NCBI GenBank assembly: GCA_026399475.1
Contig: JAPLQY010000015.1
Coordinates: 1 to 64,000 of the forward strand
Length of the DNA stretch: 64,000 nt
From: Rhodocyclales bacterium
GTDB taxonomy: Bacteria > Pseudomonadota > Gammaproteobacteria > Burkholderiales > Rhodocyclaceae
Direction of reading: 5' to 3'
Below the pieces are notes generated by a model. The model was not told where the DNA came from. It worked only from the letters and a program-made list of their open reading frames with translations, and ran no database searches. Within the stretch, counting starts at the first letter, position 1. Each line of letters starts with the position of its first letter. The position numbers were made by a program, and so were the translations under genes. Positions 47,575-56,378 of this stretch are shown here, piece after piece.

Positions 47575-49092
47575 ATGACCAGCCGCCTGTTTGCCGCGCT
47601 GCTGGTTCTCACGCTGATATTCCGCTTCTGGCTGGCGGCGGCCTTCCCGATCACCGGCGACGAGGCCTATTTCATCTGGTGGGGCTGGAAGCCAGGCTGG
47701 GGTTTCTACGACCATCCGCCGATGATCGGCTGGTGGCTTGCAGCGCTGCTGACGCTGAATGATGTCGAATGGTGGCTGCGCCTGCCGGTCATCGTGCAAC
47801 CGGCGGTGCTTGCCCTCGGCGTGTATTGGGCGCTGCCGCGTGTGATCGCCGGAGTCAGCGACGAACGCCGGCTGTGGGCGGCGGCGCTGCTGCTGCTGGC
47901 ACCGGTGAATGTCTGGAATGTGTTCATCACCACCGACACGCCGCTGATCTATTTCAGCGCATTTTCCGGTCTGGCCTGGATCCGCGCTTCGCGTGACGAC
48001 GCTGCGCGCTGGTACCTGGTCGCCGGCCTGCTGCTGGCCGGGGCGGTCCTCTCCAAGTACTTCGCGGCGATTCTCGGCTTCGCCTACCTGGTGGATGTGC
48101 TGCGGCGGCGCACGGCCGGCGCATGGGCGGGCCTCGCCATCGCCTATGCCTGCACGCTGCCGGCGCTGGGCCTGATGGCCTGGTGGAACAGCGGCCATTG
48201 CTGGCCGAACTACATGTTCAACTTCGTCAATCGCCACGGAGACGCGGGCTGGTCGGTCAAGACACCGCTGCTGTATGCGGTCACGCTGCTGTATGTCCTC
48301 GGGCCACCGGTGCTTTGGCTGGCATGGACGCGGCGCCGTGCAGCTTGCAGCGACGCGAGTGCGGGTTCTTCGTTTCCGGTGGCGCTGGGCACCTTGGCCT
48401 GGCTGCCCTTTCTGCTGTTTGCCATCCTGTCTCTGGTCAAGCAGATCGGCCTGCACTGGCTGCTCGCGTTCGTTCCCTTCGCCCTGGTCTGGCTGACGCT
48501 GCGGCTGACTCCCGTCAGCCTGCGTCGCCTCGGCGTGTTTTTCGCCGGCTTTGCCACCTTGCACATTGCCGGCATCCTGATCGTTTCGCGCTTGCCGCTG
48601 GAAACCTGGCAGAAGACCCGTCTCTATGACGGCATCGTACTCAGCTTCGAGCACCAGGCGCTGGCGCGCGAGTTGCAACCCTACAGGCAGGACTGGGTGC
48701 TGGCGATGGATGGCTATTCGAATGCCGTAACCCTGGGCTACAACCTGCGCCAGTACGTGGTGGTCTTCGGTGAGGCGTCGAGCCATGCCCGCCATGATGA
48801 CCTGGTGACCGATTTCCGCGCGCTGGCGGGGCGCAACTTCCTGATCCTGAGGAAGTCCGAGCCGAACCTCGACGACTACCGCAAGTATTTCCGCCAGGTC
48901 AGCGCCGACAGCTTCGAGATACGCGGCGCGCACTTCTGGCGGGTGAAGGGCGAGGGCTTCGACTACCCGGCCTACCGCGACGGCGTGCTGGCCGGCGTGC
49001 GGCGGAAGTACTATGCGCTACCAGCCTGGTTGCCGCAAACTGCCTGCTATATGTGCGATCGATATTTCCCGGGGGAAGCATGCCGGCGCTGA
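47575..49092 (+). CDS. GT39-family membrane glycosyltransferase
   Basis: 505 residues with about ten membrane helices and the acidic luminal loop TGDEAYFIWWGWKPGWGFYDHPPM typical of ArnT/PMT-type GT39 enzymes, which use a polyprenyl-phosphate sugar to modify lipid A or protein. Start ATG 47575, 9 bp after aroG. The next gene is a UbiA-like polyprenyl-phosphate enzyme overlapping it by 13 bp, which fits a polyprenyl-linked sugar path. The acceptor is unknown. Confidence 0.85.
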   Translation: MTSRLFAALLVLTLIFRFWLAAAFPITGDEAYFIWWGWKPGWGFYDHPPMIGWWLAALLTLNDVEWWLRLPVIVQPAVLALGVYWALPRVIAGVSDERRLWAAALLLLAPVNVWNVFITTDTPLIYFSAFSGLAWIRASRDDAARWYLVAGLLLAGAVLSKYFAAILGFAYLVDVLRRRTAGAWAGLAIAYACTLPALGLMAWWNSGHCWPNYMFNFVNRHGDAGWSVKTPLLYAVTLLYVLGPPVLWLAWTRRRAACSDASAGSSFPVALGTLAWLPFLLFAILSLVKQIGLHWLLAFVPFALVWLTLRLTPVSLRRLGVFFAGFATLHIAGILIVSRLPLETWQKTRLYDGIVLSFEHQALARELQPYRQDWVLAMDGYSNAVTLGYNLRQYVVVFGEASSHARHDDLVTDFRALAGRNFLILRKSEPNLDDYRKYFRQVSADSFEIRGAHFWRVKGEGFDYPAYRDGVLAGVRRKYYALPAWLPQTACYMCDRYFPGEACRR

Positions 49093-49976
49093 TGCCGCCT
49101 TTGTTGCAATTGCTGCGCCCGCACCAGTGGCTCAAGAACGGCTTCGTTTTTGTCGGCCTGCTGTTCGGCCATGCCTGGACCGACCCGGCCAAACTCGGAC
49201 ATGCGCTGGCCGCCTTTGCCGCCTTCTGCCTGCTGGCTTCCGCCGTGTATGTGATGAACGACCTGGTCGATCGCGAGCAGGACAGGCTGCATCCGAAAAA
49301 GAAGAACCGGCCACTGGCGGCCGGGTCGGTGAGTGTTGCGGCGGCCGTGGCTCTGGCGGTGACATGCCTGGCGGCCGGCAGCGCCATTGCCTGGCTGTGG
49401 GCTGGTTCGGCACCGTGGATCTTCTTCGCCTACGTCGCGCTCAATGTCGGTTACAGCTTCGGCCTCAAGCACGTCGTCATCCTCGATGTATTCATCATCG
49501 CCTCCGGCTTCATGCTGCGCATCCTGGCCGGCACGCTGGGCCTCGGCATCGCGCCATCCCAGTGGCTGCTGCTGTGCGGCCTGATGTTGACGCTGTTTCT
49601 GGGCTTCGCCAAACGTCGTTCCGAACTCAACGCGCTGCTGGCGGACAGCGCCGGCCACCGCCGCGTGCTGGAACACTACACGGCTCCCATGCTCGACCAG
49701 TTCATCGGTATTGCCGCTGCCGGCACGGTGATTTCCTATGCGCTGTACACGGTGAGCGCCGAGACCGTGGCCCTGCACGGAACGCGCGGCCTGATTGCGA
49801 CGGTACCCTTCGTGCTCTATGGCATGCTGCGCTACCTGTGGCGCCTGCACGCCCGGGGTGGCGGCGGCGATCCGGCACAGGAACTGCTGACCGATCCCCA
49901 TCTTCTGGCGGCGACGGTCGGTTGGTTGCTGCTGGTGCTTGTCCTGCTGGGCGGGGCTATAATTCCAAAGCTATGA
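49080..49976 (+). CDS. UbiA-family prenyltransferase, decaprenyl-phosphate phosphoribosyltransferase-like
   Basis: 298 residues with about eight membrane helices. The first Asp-rich motif is NDLVDREQDRLHPKK. The N-terminal LLRPHQWLKNGFVFVGLLFG matches DprE-pathway decaprenyl-phosphate ribosyltransferases more than UbiA of ubiquinone synthesis. It would make a polyprenyl-phosphate ribose or a related donor. The ATG at 49080 (MPALMPPLLQ) follows GGGGGAAGC and overlaps the GT39 gene by 13 bp. Confidence 0.8.
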   Translation: MPALMPPLLQLLRPHQWLKNGFVFVGLLFGHAWTDPAKLGHALAAFAAFCLLASAVYVMNDLVDREQDRLHPKKKNRPLAAGSVSVAAAVALAVTCLAAGSAIAWLWAGSAPWIFFAYVALNVGYSFGLKHVVILDVFIIASGFMLRILAGTLGLGIAPSQWLLLCGLMLTLFLGFAKRRSELNALLADSAGHRRVLEHYTAPMLDQFIGIAAAGTVISYALYTVSAETVALHGTRGLIATVPFVLYGMLRYLWRLHARGGGGDPAQELLTDPHLLAATVGWLLLVLVLLGGAIIPKL

Positions 49977-50503
49977 GTTCAATCGACCATATCCCCAATG
50001 TCGAGTTTCTCGGTGATGCCGTGCCGTTTGTCGGTCGCATCCGCGAGATCATCGAGGTCATTCAGCTCTTCGAGGACTTCGAAGCTGATGAACTGGAAGG
50101 TCTTGCCCGCTACATGCGCTGCTACCGTACGCCGCTGGGCACCGAAATCATTCGCGAAGGAGATCAGGGTGACTTCATGCTGCTGCTTCTGGATGGCAGC
50201 GTCGAGATCGTCAAGAAGGATGTGCGCGGACTGGCCCAGATCATGGGCACGGCGGGTCCGGGCAAGACCCTGGGCGAGATGTCGCTGATCGACGGCGAGC
50301 CGCGCTTTGCCAGCTGCGTTGCACTCGAGACGGTCGAGATTGCCGTGCTGGATCGTGAAAGCCTTTCGCGCATCATTGCCGAAGAGCCGAACATCGGCGT
50401 CAAGCTGATGATGGAACTATTGATGCTGCTCAATCAGCGGCTGAGAAGCGTCAGCAAGCAACTCATGGACTGCATGGAAGCGCGGCGTTCGCGCATTCGC
50501 TAG
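49973..50503 (+). CDS. stand-alone cyclic-nucleotide-binding domain protein
   Basis: 176 residues. One cNMP-binding beta-roll (GTEIIREGDQGDFMLLLLDG, then GKTLGEMSLIDGEPRFASC) with helical flanks and no helix-turn-helix, so it is not a CRP-type regulator. Its ATG overlaps the upstream UbiA-like stop by 4 bp (ATGA), tying a cNMP sensor to a polyprenyl-sugar gene pair. It may act as a regulatory subunit. No partner is identified. Confidence 0.85.
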   Translation: MSSIDHIPNVEFLGDAVPFVGRIREIIEVIQLFEDFEADELEGLARYMRCYRTPLGTEIIREGDQGDFMLLLLDGSVEIVKKDVRGLAQIMGTAGPGKTLGEMSLIDGEPRFASCVALETVEIAVLDRESLSRIIAEEPNIGVKLMMELLMLLNQRLRSVSKQLMDCMEARRSRIR

Positions 50504-50526
50504 CAAGCTTGTCCTCGAACTTCGGT

Positions 50527-51141
50527 TCAACGCCGCACCGGGTTGACCGGAAACACTCCCTGATCGTCGCCGTGGTCGAGCAGCAGCGCGCGTACCCGGG
50601 CTTGCCAGTTGTCCCTGAAACGGGCGGTTTCTTCCGGCGTGGCGATGCCGGCCAGGCACTTCTGCATCAATTCGCTGGTCTGCGGCGCGAAGGGCACCCG
50701 TTGCAGGCGCGCGGCAACGTCAACCGACTGACCGGTATCCAGGCGCGTGAAGCGGATTTCCTCGGCGACGCTGGCTGAGAAGTAGAGCAGCTTGCGGCGG
50801 TCAAAGCGTCCGCCGATGCCCTTGAAGCCGGTGTCATGCGTGGCGCCGGTCAGCATGGCGACGACATTGGCGATCACGCCGGTCACGCCCGACAGCATGT
50901 CCTCGCGGAATTCGACGCGAATCCCCCCGCGCTGCGGCAGCGAATCGGGATACAGGTTCGCCAGGCCTTTCAGCGTCATCCAGTAAGCGGCGGCAACCGT
51001 CGGGCAGGAGTGGCCGGCCAGCTTGACCACATCGATGTAGCGGTACTCTATGCGGCCGTTTTCAGCGGCGCCGAGGAACTCGGCCAGCGGGTCATATACG
51101 GTCAGGCTGCGCACTTCATCGAAAAAGGCCGGCGTGCGCAT
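50527..51141 (-). CDS. FmdE-like protein
   Basis: 204 residues. YIDVVKLAGHSCPTVAAAYWM resembles the Cys/His-containing core of FmdE-type proteins (formylmethanofuran dehydrogenase subunit E family), which in bacteria often occur as stand-alone metal-binding proteins near respiratory genes. The rest is not recognised. Only one cysteine stands in the core, so a Zn site is uncertain. It is 10 bp downstream of the DUF2249 gene and shares its FNR-like control. Confidence 0.6.
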   Translation of the reverse strand: MRTPAFFDEVRSLTVYDPLAEFLGAAENGRIEYRYIDVVKLAGHSCPTVAAAYWMTLKGLANLYPDSLPQRGGIRVEFREDMLSGVTGVIANVVAMLTGATHDTGFKGIGGRFDRRKLLYFSASVAEEIRFTRLDTGQSVDVAARLQRVPFAPQTSELMQKCLAGIATPEETARFRDNWQARVRALLLDHGDDQGVFPVNPVRR

Positions 51142-51151
51142 CGCAAGAGTC

Positions 51152-51403
51152 CTACTGCTTTTTCACGAAGTCGATCACGATATTGCCCGGTTCGCGCTGC
51201 TTGTAGCTTATTTCAACGGCTGCGCCATAGCGCTGCGCAAGCTGGTCGAGCAGCGGCAGGGGATCGTGGTCGTTGACGAAACGCATTGTTTCCCCGGCGC
51301 GCAGCGCATCCAGCGCACCGAAGATGGCGGCATGGCGAAACCGCTTGGCAATGCCGCGAGCGTCAAAAGGATAGATGGAGTCGGGCGAGAGATGAACGTG
51401 CAT
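51152..51403 (-). CDS. DUF2249 domain protein
   Basis: 83 residues of a DUF2249 fold (LRAGETMRFVNDHDPLPLLDQL), a TusA-like small protein often found near nitrate, nitrite and NO-respiration genes. The ATG at 51403 lies 59-72 bp downstream of an FNR-like box. The next gene, FmdE-like, starts 10 bp after its stop. Function unknown; the neighbourhood suggests anoxic expression. Confidence 0.82.
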   Translation of the reverse strand: MHVHLSPDSIYPFDARGIAKRFRHAAIFGALDALRAGETMRFVNDHDPLPLLDQLAQRYGAAVEISYKQREPGNIVIDFVKKQ

Positions 51404-51461
51404 GGCGTATTACCGGTTGGTCGTGAGGGCGTCAGTATGGTGCTTCACAGCAGGCAGGGAA

Positions 51462-51475
51462 TTGATATAAATCAT
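51462..51475 (-). promoter_or_regulatory. FNR-like box upstream of the DUF2249 gene
   Basis: TTGATATAAATCAT (51462-51475) differs from TTGAT-N4-ATCAA in one base. It lies 59-72 bp before the ATG at 51403, the right distance for a class II site near -41.5 and a short leader. Surrounding bases are AT-rich. Confidence 0.6.
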
Positions 51476-51551
51476 TTATAAAACAGAAACTTAAAACCAT
51501 ACTAAAGAAGTAGGTTTTAGCCGCCTCGAAGCCTCCGGTGGCTTGTCTGCG

Positions 51552-52865
51552 TCAGACGCCCGGCGCGGAGCTTTCAGCCATACACACCCGGTTGCGCCCA
51601 CCGTGCTTTGCGGCATACATGGCGCTGTCGGCACGCTCGATCACCGCTTCGAGCGAGAGATCCTCGGACGGCAGCAGTGTGGTCACGCCAAAGCTGGCGG
51701 TTATCTGCAAGCTGGGCTGTGCCGCCAATCCGGTGTCGATCACCGTGGTTTCCAGTGCGCGACGCAGTTTCTCCGCGACCAGTGCGCCTTCCCTGGCGTT
51801 CGCGTCCGACAGCATGACAAGAAATTCTTCGCCGCCAAATCGTGCTACCAGATCGATGGTGCGCACATGGCTGACCAGCACGTTGGCAACCGCCTTCAGG
51901 CAGACATCGCCGACGATGTGACCCCATGTGTCGTTCACCTGCTTGAAGTGGTCGACATCGACCAGCACCAGGGTGAGCGGCAGGCCAATGCGCGCCTGTC
52001 GCTGACGTTCGAGTCGATAGCGGTCCTGAAACTTGCGGCGATTGGCCAGGCTGGTAAGCGGGTCGAGCAGGGCGATCTGTTCCAGGGTCTGCCGCGCCTG
52101 GGTGATTTCCGTGACGTCGACGTCGACGCCGCGATAACCCATGTAGCGCCCACCCTGATCGAAGACCGGCTGTGCGCTGGTAGATAGCCAGACACTCTCG
52201 CCGCCCTTGGTTCTGGCTTCCACCTGCAGGCGTTCAATCGGTTCCCGTACCTTCATGCGCTGTGCCACCTCGCAGTGGGCGCAACACTTGGTGTCGCACA
52301 GGGTGGCACTGCGCCGCCGTCCGAGCAGCTCACTTTCGGCAAAGCCCAGAATGTGTTCGATGCCCTGCAAATGGGTGTAGTTACCTTCGGCGTCGGTCTC
52401 CCAGATGAAGGTGGGGGAAAAATTGATGGCCGCGCTCATCATGTCTTTCACCCGGCGCAGAGCTTCCTCGTTTTGCTTGCGGTCGGTGATGTCGGTGTAG
52501 ATGCTGACCCATCCACCGCCGGGCAGAGGTGCCCCGCGGATTTCGAGTATGGCTCCATTGGGCCGTTGCCGCTCGAACACATGCGGCTGCATGCCGCGCG
52601 CCCGCTCGCAGACCTGGTCGGCGATCGCTTCGGGGCCGCCATCGCTATATTCGCCATATTCCCCGCGCCTGGCGTTGAACAGGGCGAGATCGCGCAGCGA
52701 GGGCAATCCGCCCGAGAACAGCGCGTCGGGAAAGTCGAGCATGGTACGAAAGTTCTGGTTGCACACCACCATCTGTTGCTCGGCGTCGAACATGGTTATG
52801 CCGCTGGGCAGAAAATCGATGATGGTTTGCAGCGTATCGTGATAGCCGGTATCTGGCTTGCCCAT
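51552..52865 (-). CDS. PAS-PAS-GGDEF diguanylate cyclase
   Basis: 437 residues. A PAS domain (about 10-130), a second PAS (about 140-265) with the cysteine-rich TLCDTKCCAHCEVAQ insert, and a GGDEF domain (about 270-430) whose active site is GGEEF. It makes c-di-GMP. There is no EAL domain and no membrane helix, so it should be cytosolic. The four cysteines in the second PAS could sense redox or metal, but that is a guess. Not overlapping its neighbours. Confidence 0.9.
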   Translation of the reverse strand: MGKPDTGYHDTLQTIIDFLPSGITMFDAEQQMVVCNQNFRTMLDFPDALFSGGLPSLRDLALFNARRGEYGEYSDGGPEAIADQVCERARGMQPHVFERQRPNGAILEIRGAPLPGGGWVSIYTDITDRKQNEEALRRVKDMMSAAINFSPTFIWETDAEGNYTHLQGIEHILGFAESELLGRRRSATLCDTKCCAHCEVAQRMKVREPIERLQVEARTKGGESVWLSTSAQPVFDQGGRYMGYRGVDVDVTEITQARQTLEQIALLDPLTSLANRRKFQDRYRLERQRQARIGLPLTLVLVDVDHFKQVNDTWGHIVGDVCLKAVANVLVSHVRTIDLVARFGGEEFLVMLSDANAREGALVAEKLRRALETTVIDTGLAAQPSLQITASFGVTTLLPSEDLSLEAVIERADSAMYAAKHGGRNRVCMAESSAPGV

Positions 52866-52971
52866 TCCCCCGCCCTTTCCTTTTTGGCGCCGTGCCTATG
52901 GCGCAATCATACCCGGGAGTGGAAGCCGCAAGCTATCTGGTGCAGGCGATGGCGTTGCGCATGATTCTTGA

Positions 52972-53631
52972 TCAGGCGTTCTTGCCCTTTTGCCACAGCA
53001 CGTCGCTGCCGCCTGCGGCCTTGTTCAGCCAGCGGCCGAGGACGAAGAGCAAGTCGGAGAGGCGATTGAGGTATTGCCGTCCGGCATCCGAGACGGCTTC
53101 CTCGGCAGCGAGTGCAACCGTGACGCGCTCGGCGCGGCGGCAGACGGTGCGGGCGAGATGCGTCAGGGCCGCGGCGCGCGCGGCGCTGGGCCGCCCCGAG
53201 CCGCGCATTTCATTGCCCGGAGCGGACTTGGTCCGCGAACCGCCGTCACCCCCTTCCGCTGGAAGGGGGCTGGGGGGAAGGGGAATCCCTGCACCCGGCA
53301 GGATGAATTCCTTGAGCGGCCCCAGGTCGGCGTTGTAGCGGTCGATGGCGGCTTCCAGTCGTGCCGGCTGCGTGGCCTTGAGCAGCGCTGCGCCGGGGAT
53401 CGACATCTCGCCACCCAGATCGAACAGGTCATGCTGGATACCGGTGAACAGTTCTCGAACGTCAGCGGGGAGTTCCTCGCAGAGAATCACGCCGATGAGG
53501 GAGTTGAGTTCATCCACGTCGCCCATGGCGGCGACGCGGGCGGAATTCTTGGCGGTGCGCGAGCCGTCGCCAAGGCCGGTGGTGCCGGCGTCGCCGGTGC
53601 GCGTATAGATCTTGGAAAGACGGTGTCCCAT
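52972..53631 (-). CDS. cob(I)alamin adenosyltransferase, PduO type, with internal insertion
   Basis: 219 residues. KIYTRTGDAGTTGLGDG and LARTVCRRAERV are PduO-family motifs, and the C-terminal RLSDLLFVLGRWLN fits. It makes adenosylcobalamin from cob(I)alamin and ATP. Residues ~116-148 (LPPSPLPAEGGDGG...) are absent from normal family members and are encoded by a palindromic DNA insert. The insert lies on the loop before the LARTVCRR helix, so activity may survive. Standing alone; no cob cluster is adjacent. Confidence 0.85.
   Translation of the reverse strand: MGHRLSKIYTRTGDAGTTGLGDGSRTAKNSARVAAMGDVDELNSLIGVILCEELPADVRELFTGIQHDLFDLGGEMSIPGAALLKATQPARLEAAIDRYNADLGPLKEFILPGAGIPLPPSPLPAEGGDGGSRTKSAPGNEMRGSGRPSAARAAALTHLARTVCRRAERVTVALAAEEAVSDAGRQYLNRLSDLLFVLGRWLNKAAGGSDVLWQKGKNA
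53188..53286. repeat. palindromic insertion inside the adenosyltransferase gene
   Basis: CCCCCTTCC-GCT-GGAAGGGGG (53249-53269) is a perfect 9-bp inverted repeat, followed by TGGGGGGAAGGGG. CGGAC-TTG-GTCCG (53223-53235) is a second one. Together they span an in-frame insert of about 33 codons that looks like an intergenic palindromic repeat element. Exact ends are estimated from protein comparison in memory. Confidence 0.6.
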
Positions 53632-53672
53632 GGGTGGATTGTAGCCGCCCGGACCAGACCCCGGGGCGCGAT

Positions 53673-56294
53673 TTAGCCGACGGTTCCGGCAGCCGACTGC
53701 GTGACATCTCCCATCAGCAGCACCGGCACTTCGGCGCGCTGTATCAGTTGATCGCTGACGCTGCCGAGCAGCGTGCGGCTCAGGCCGCTGCTGGCATGAC
53801 GGTAGAGCACAATCAGGTCGGCGCCGGTTTCCCGTGCCGCCGCGTCAATGCCATCGGCAATGCCGCCGCCGCTGATCCGGTGTTCCGCGCCAATACCGTC
53901 AAGTTTCAGGCTGGCGACGGCCCGTTGCGCGCTCTCGATGATGGCTTCCGGCAAATGTTTCTCGCGGCCGGTCACGGAGAACAGGGTGATCGGCAGCTGG
54001 TCCGGTTTTGCCAGTTGCGCAGCGAGTTCGCAGGCCGCCAACGCCTCGTCGCTGCCGTCGAATGCCACCAGGATGCGCTTGTGCCACAACGTGGCGCCGG
54101 GGGGCACGATCAGCACATGGCAGGGCGCGCCGCCGACGATGCGTTTCGTCACTGGCCCAAGTTCGGCAACTGCGCCCGGCTTTACCCGACGGCCGAGAAC
54201 CAGCAACTGGGTGTTCGCCACAACTGCGGCGGCATGCACCTCGCGCTCCAGATCACCGCCGAGGCGCAGGATAAGCTCGCAGGGTACATCGGCCGCGATG
54301 GCGCTCGTCTCTATCGCTTTCATCTGGATGGCAACGCTCTCTTGAGTGGGCTTGTCCGCGGCCACTCCGACCACGTCGAGCGTTACTCCGAGCTTGCGTG
54401 CCAGGGCTATCGCCAGTTGGCGCGGATAGGCCGCCATGTCGCTCTGGTCGGCGACCAGCATCAGGCGAATGCGACGGTCGCCATCGGGCAGCAATCCTTC
54501 GTGGCATTGCTTGAAGATTTTCGTCTTGCAAGTTCTACAGACGTTGGGATCCAGGGTCCAGTAAAGGGCTTTGGTGACATCGGTCATTACCGGGAAGAAG
54601 GCGCCCTCGCCGATGTCCTTGACATAGTCGCCCTGGCGCAGAAACTCATAGGCCGGGCGGTTGAGGCGATAGAAGTAGAGGCCGCCGCCGAGGCGGCGGC
54701 GGCGGCGCGCTTCCTGCGCCAGCACTTCGGCTCCGGCGATGTCGATGGTATTGAGGCTGGCAGCGGCTATCAGCACTGATTTCTGCTGCGGGTTGTCCTC
54801 ATCGATTTGCTGCAGTGCCTGCTGCACGTAGTTGGCGGCGCCGAAATAGACGGCGCCGTTGATGCGGACAATGCGCAGCTGAGGGCACTCCGGCCGGCCC
54901 TTGGCGCGGACGAAGTGGTAAGCCCCTTCCTCGGGTGCCGGAACCAGCGGCACGATCTCCGGCTTGGACGAACGGTAGAGATACATCACCAGCGACAGGA
55001 ACACCCCGAGGAAGATGCCGGCCTCGAGGTTGAACAGGGTGCCGATCAAGGTGGCGGCAAGAATTGCCGACTCGGCCTTGCTGGTATGCCAGATGTGGCC
55101 GATGTGATGGAAGTCGATCAGGCCCCAGGCGACCAGGAACAGGATGCCGGCCATGGCCGCGTTGGGCAGGTAGGCGGCGAGCGGCGCCACGATCAGCAGC
55201 ACCAGCAGCAGGAAGACCGAGGCGAACACCGAGGCCAGCGGCGTACGCGCGCCGGCTTCGTAGTTGACGCCGCTGCGGTTGAAGGAGCCCGAGGAAGCAT
55301 AGGCCGAGAAAAAGGCGCCGACGATATTCGACAGACCCTGGCCGATGAACTCCTGGTTGCCGTCGATGCGCTGCTCGGAACGGACGGCGATGGCGCGGGC
55401 AATCGAAACGGCTTCGGTCAGCGCCAGCATGGTGATGACCAGTGCCGGGCCGAGGGTATGCCGCAGCGTTTCCAGCGAGAAGTCGGGCACCGACAGCGGT
55501 GGCAGCGTCGCTGGCAGGGCGCCGACGGTCCTGATGCCGGTGGCGTCCTGGCCCAGCCAGAGGTTGAGGATCTCGGCGACGATGCTGCCGACGATCATCG
55601 CCGCGATCATGTAGGGGATGTTCTTGACGTAGCGGCGCGTCAGGATGCCGGTGGCCAGCGTGACGCCGGCGACGCCGGCGACCCAGGGGTTGATGTCGCC
55701 GGCCTGGACGATCAGTTGGCGCACGATTTCGTAGAAGGGCGTGCCGCGCGGGATGTCGATGCCGAAGAAGTTGCGTACCTGGCTGGCGGCGATGAGGACG
55801 GCCGCGCCGGCAGTGAAGCCGATGACTACCGTGTGGGAGATGAAATTGACCAGCGCGCCCATGCGCGCCAGTCCCAGGATCAACTGGAATACGCCGACCA
55901 GGAAGGTCAGGGTCAGCACCAGGCTGATGTATTGCGCCGAGCCTGGCTCCGCCTGGTGGGAGACGGCGGCGAAGACGGCGATGGATATGGCCGTGGTCGG
56001 ACCGGAAACGAGATGCCATGACGAGCCGAACAGCGCACCTATCACTGCCGGCATCATCGCCGCGTAAAGGCCGTATTGCGGCGGTAGGCCAGCGATGGTG
56101 GCGAAGGCGACGCCCTGCGGCAAAACGATCAGCGCGCCGGTGAAGCCTGCCAGCAAGTCCTCGCGCACGGTGCGACGGGTGACCAGCGACCACCAGAACA
56201 GAAAGGGAAAGAGTCTGCGCAGGGGGCCGGAAAGCAGATTCATCGGCGGCGGCGCCCGGCCCGTGTCGGCGGGCGGCGAGAATGTTGTAGGCAT
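53673..56294 (-). CDS. SulP-STAS-UspA fusion transporter
   Basis: 873 residues. A SulP membrane core (about residues 20-430) followed by STAS (about 455-570), a Cys cluster (VCRTCKTKIFKQC) and two UspA-like domains (~600-720 degenerate, ~725-870 with RILVAFDGSDEAL and GSVSDQLIQRAEVPVLL). Usp domains bind ATP or AMP and sense energy state, so the transporter could be gated by nucleotides. The ATG at 56294 (MPTTFSPPAD) lies 51 bp downstream of a -10 hexamer and its tandem box; a later Met (MNLLSGP) 51 bp further in is possible. The open frame runs upstream to 56795 but only through the kinase gene. Confidence 0.88.
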   Translation of the reverse strand: MPTTFSPPADTGRAPPPMNLLSGPLRRLFPFLFWWSLVTRRTVREDLLAGFTGALIVLPQGVAFATIAGLPPQYGLYAAMMPAVIGALFGSSWHLVSGPTTAISIAVFAAVSHQAEPGSAQYISLVLTLTFLVGVFQLILGLARMGALVNFISHTVVIGFTAGAAVLIAASQVRNFFGIDIPRGTPFYEIVRQLIVQAGDINPWVAGVAGVTLATGILTRRYVKNIPYMIAAMIVGSIVAEILNLWLGQDATGIRTVGALPATLPPLSVPDFSLETLRHTLGPALVITMLALTEAVSIARAIAVRSEQRIDGNQEFIGQGLSNIVGAFFSAYASSGSFNRSGVNYEAGARTPLASVFASVFLLLVLLIVAPLAAYLPNAAMAGILFLVAWGLIDFHHIGHIWHTSKAESAILAATLIGTLFNLEAGIFLGVFLSLVMYLYRSSKPEIVPLVPAPEEGAYHFVRAKGRPECPQLRIVRINGAVYFGAANYVQQALQQIDEDNPQQKSVLIAAASLNTIDIAGAEVLAQEARRRRRLGGGLYFYRLNRPAYEFLRQGDYVKDIGEGAFFPVMTDVTKALYWTLDPNVCRTCKTKIFKQCHEGLLPDGDRRIRLMLVADQSDMAAYPRQLAIALARKLGVTLDVVGVAADKPTQESVAIQMKAIETSAIAADVPCELILRLGGDLEREVHAAAVVANTQLLVLGRRVKPGAVAELGPVTKRIVGGAPCHVLIVPPGATLWHKRILVAFDGSDEALAACELAAQLAKPDQLPITLFSVTGREKHLPEAIIESAQRAVASLKLDGIGAEHRISGGGIADGIDAAARETGADLIVLYRHASSGLSRTLLGSVSDQLIQRAEVPVLLMGDVTQSAAGTVG

Positions 56295-56344
56295 GAGTAT
56301 CGGTGAAGGTGAATGCGCCCGAACCCGCAAGGGGCGAGTCCCCA

Positions 56345-56378
56345 ATGCTAGCTGCCGCTGCGTCAAGAAAACGTCAAG
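56345..56378 (-). promoter_or_regulatory. tandem CTTGACG-box promoter of the SulP-Usp gene
   Basis: On the minus strand: CTTGACG (56378-56372), TTTT, CTTGACG (56367-56361), 10 bp, then TAGCAT (56350-56345) as -10. The half-sites recur at an 11-bp period, the layout of OmpR/PhoB-family activated promoters in which the box replaces the -35. The ATG is 51 bp downstream. The box overlaps the stop codon of the kinase gene. Confidence 0.6.
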
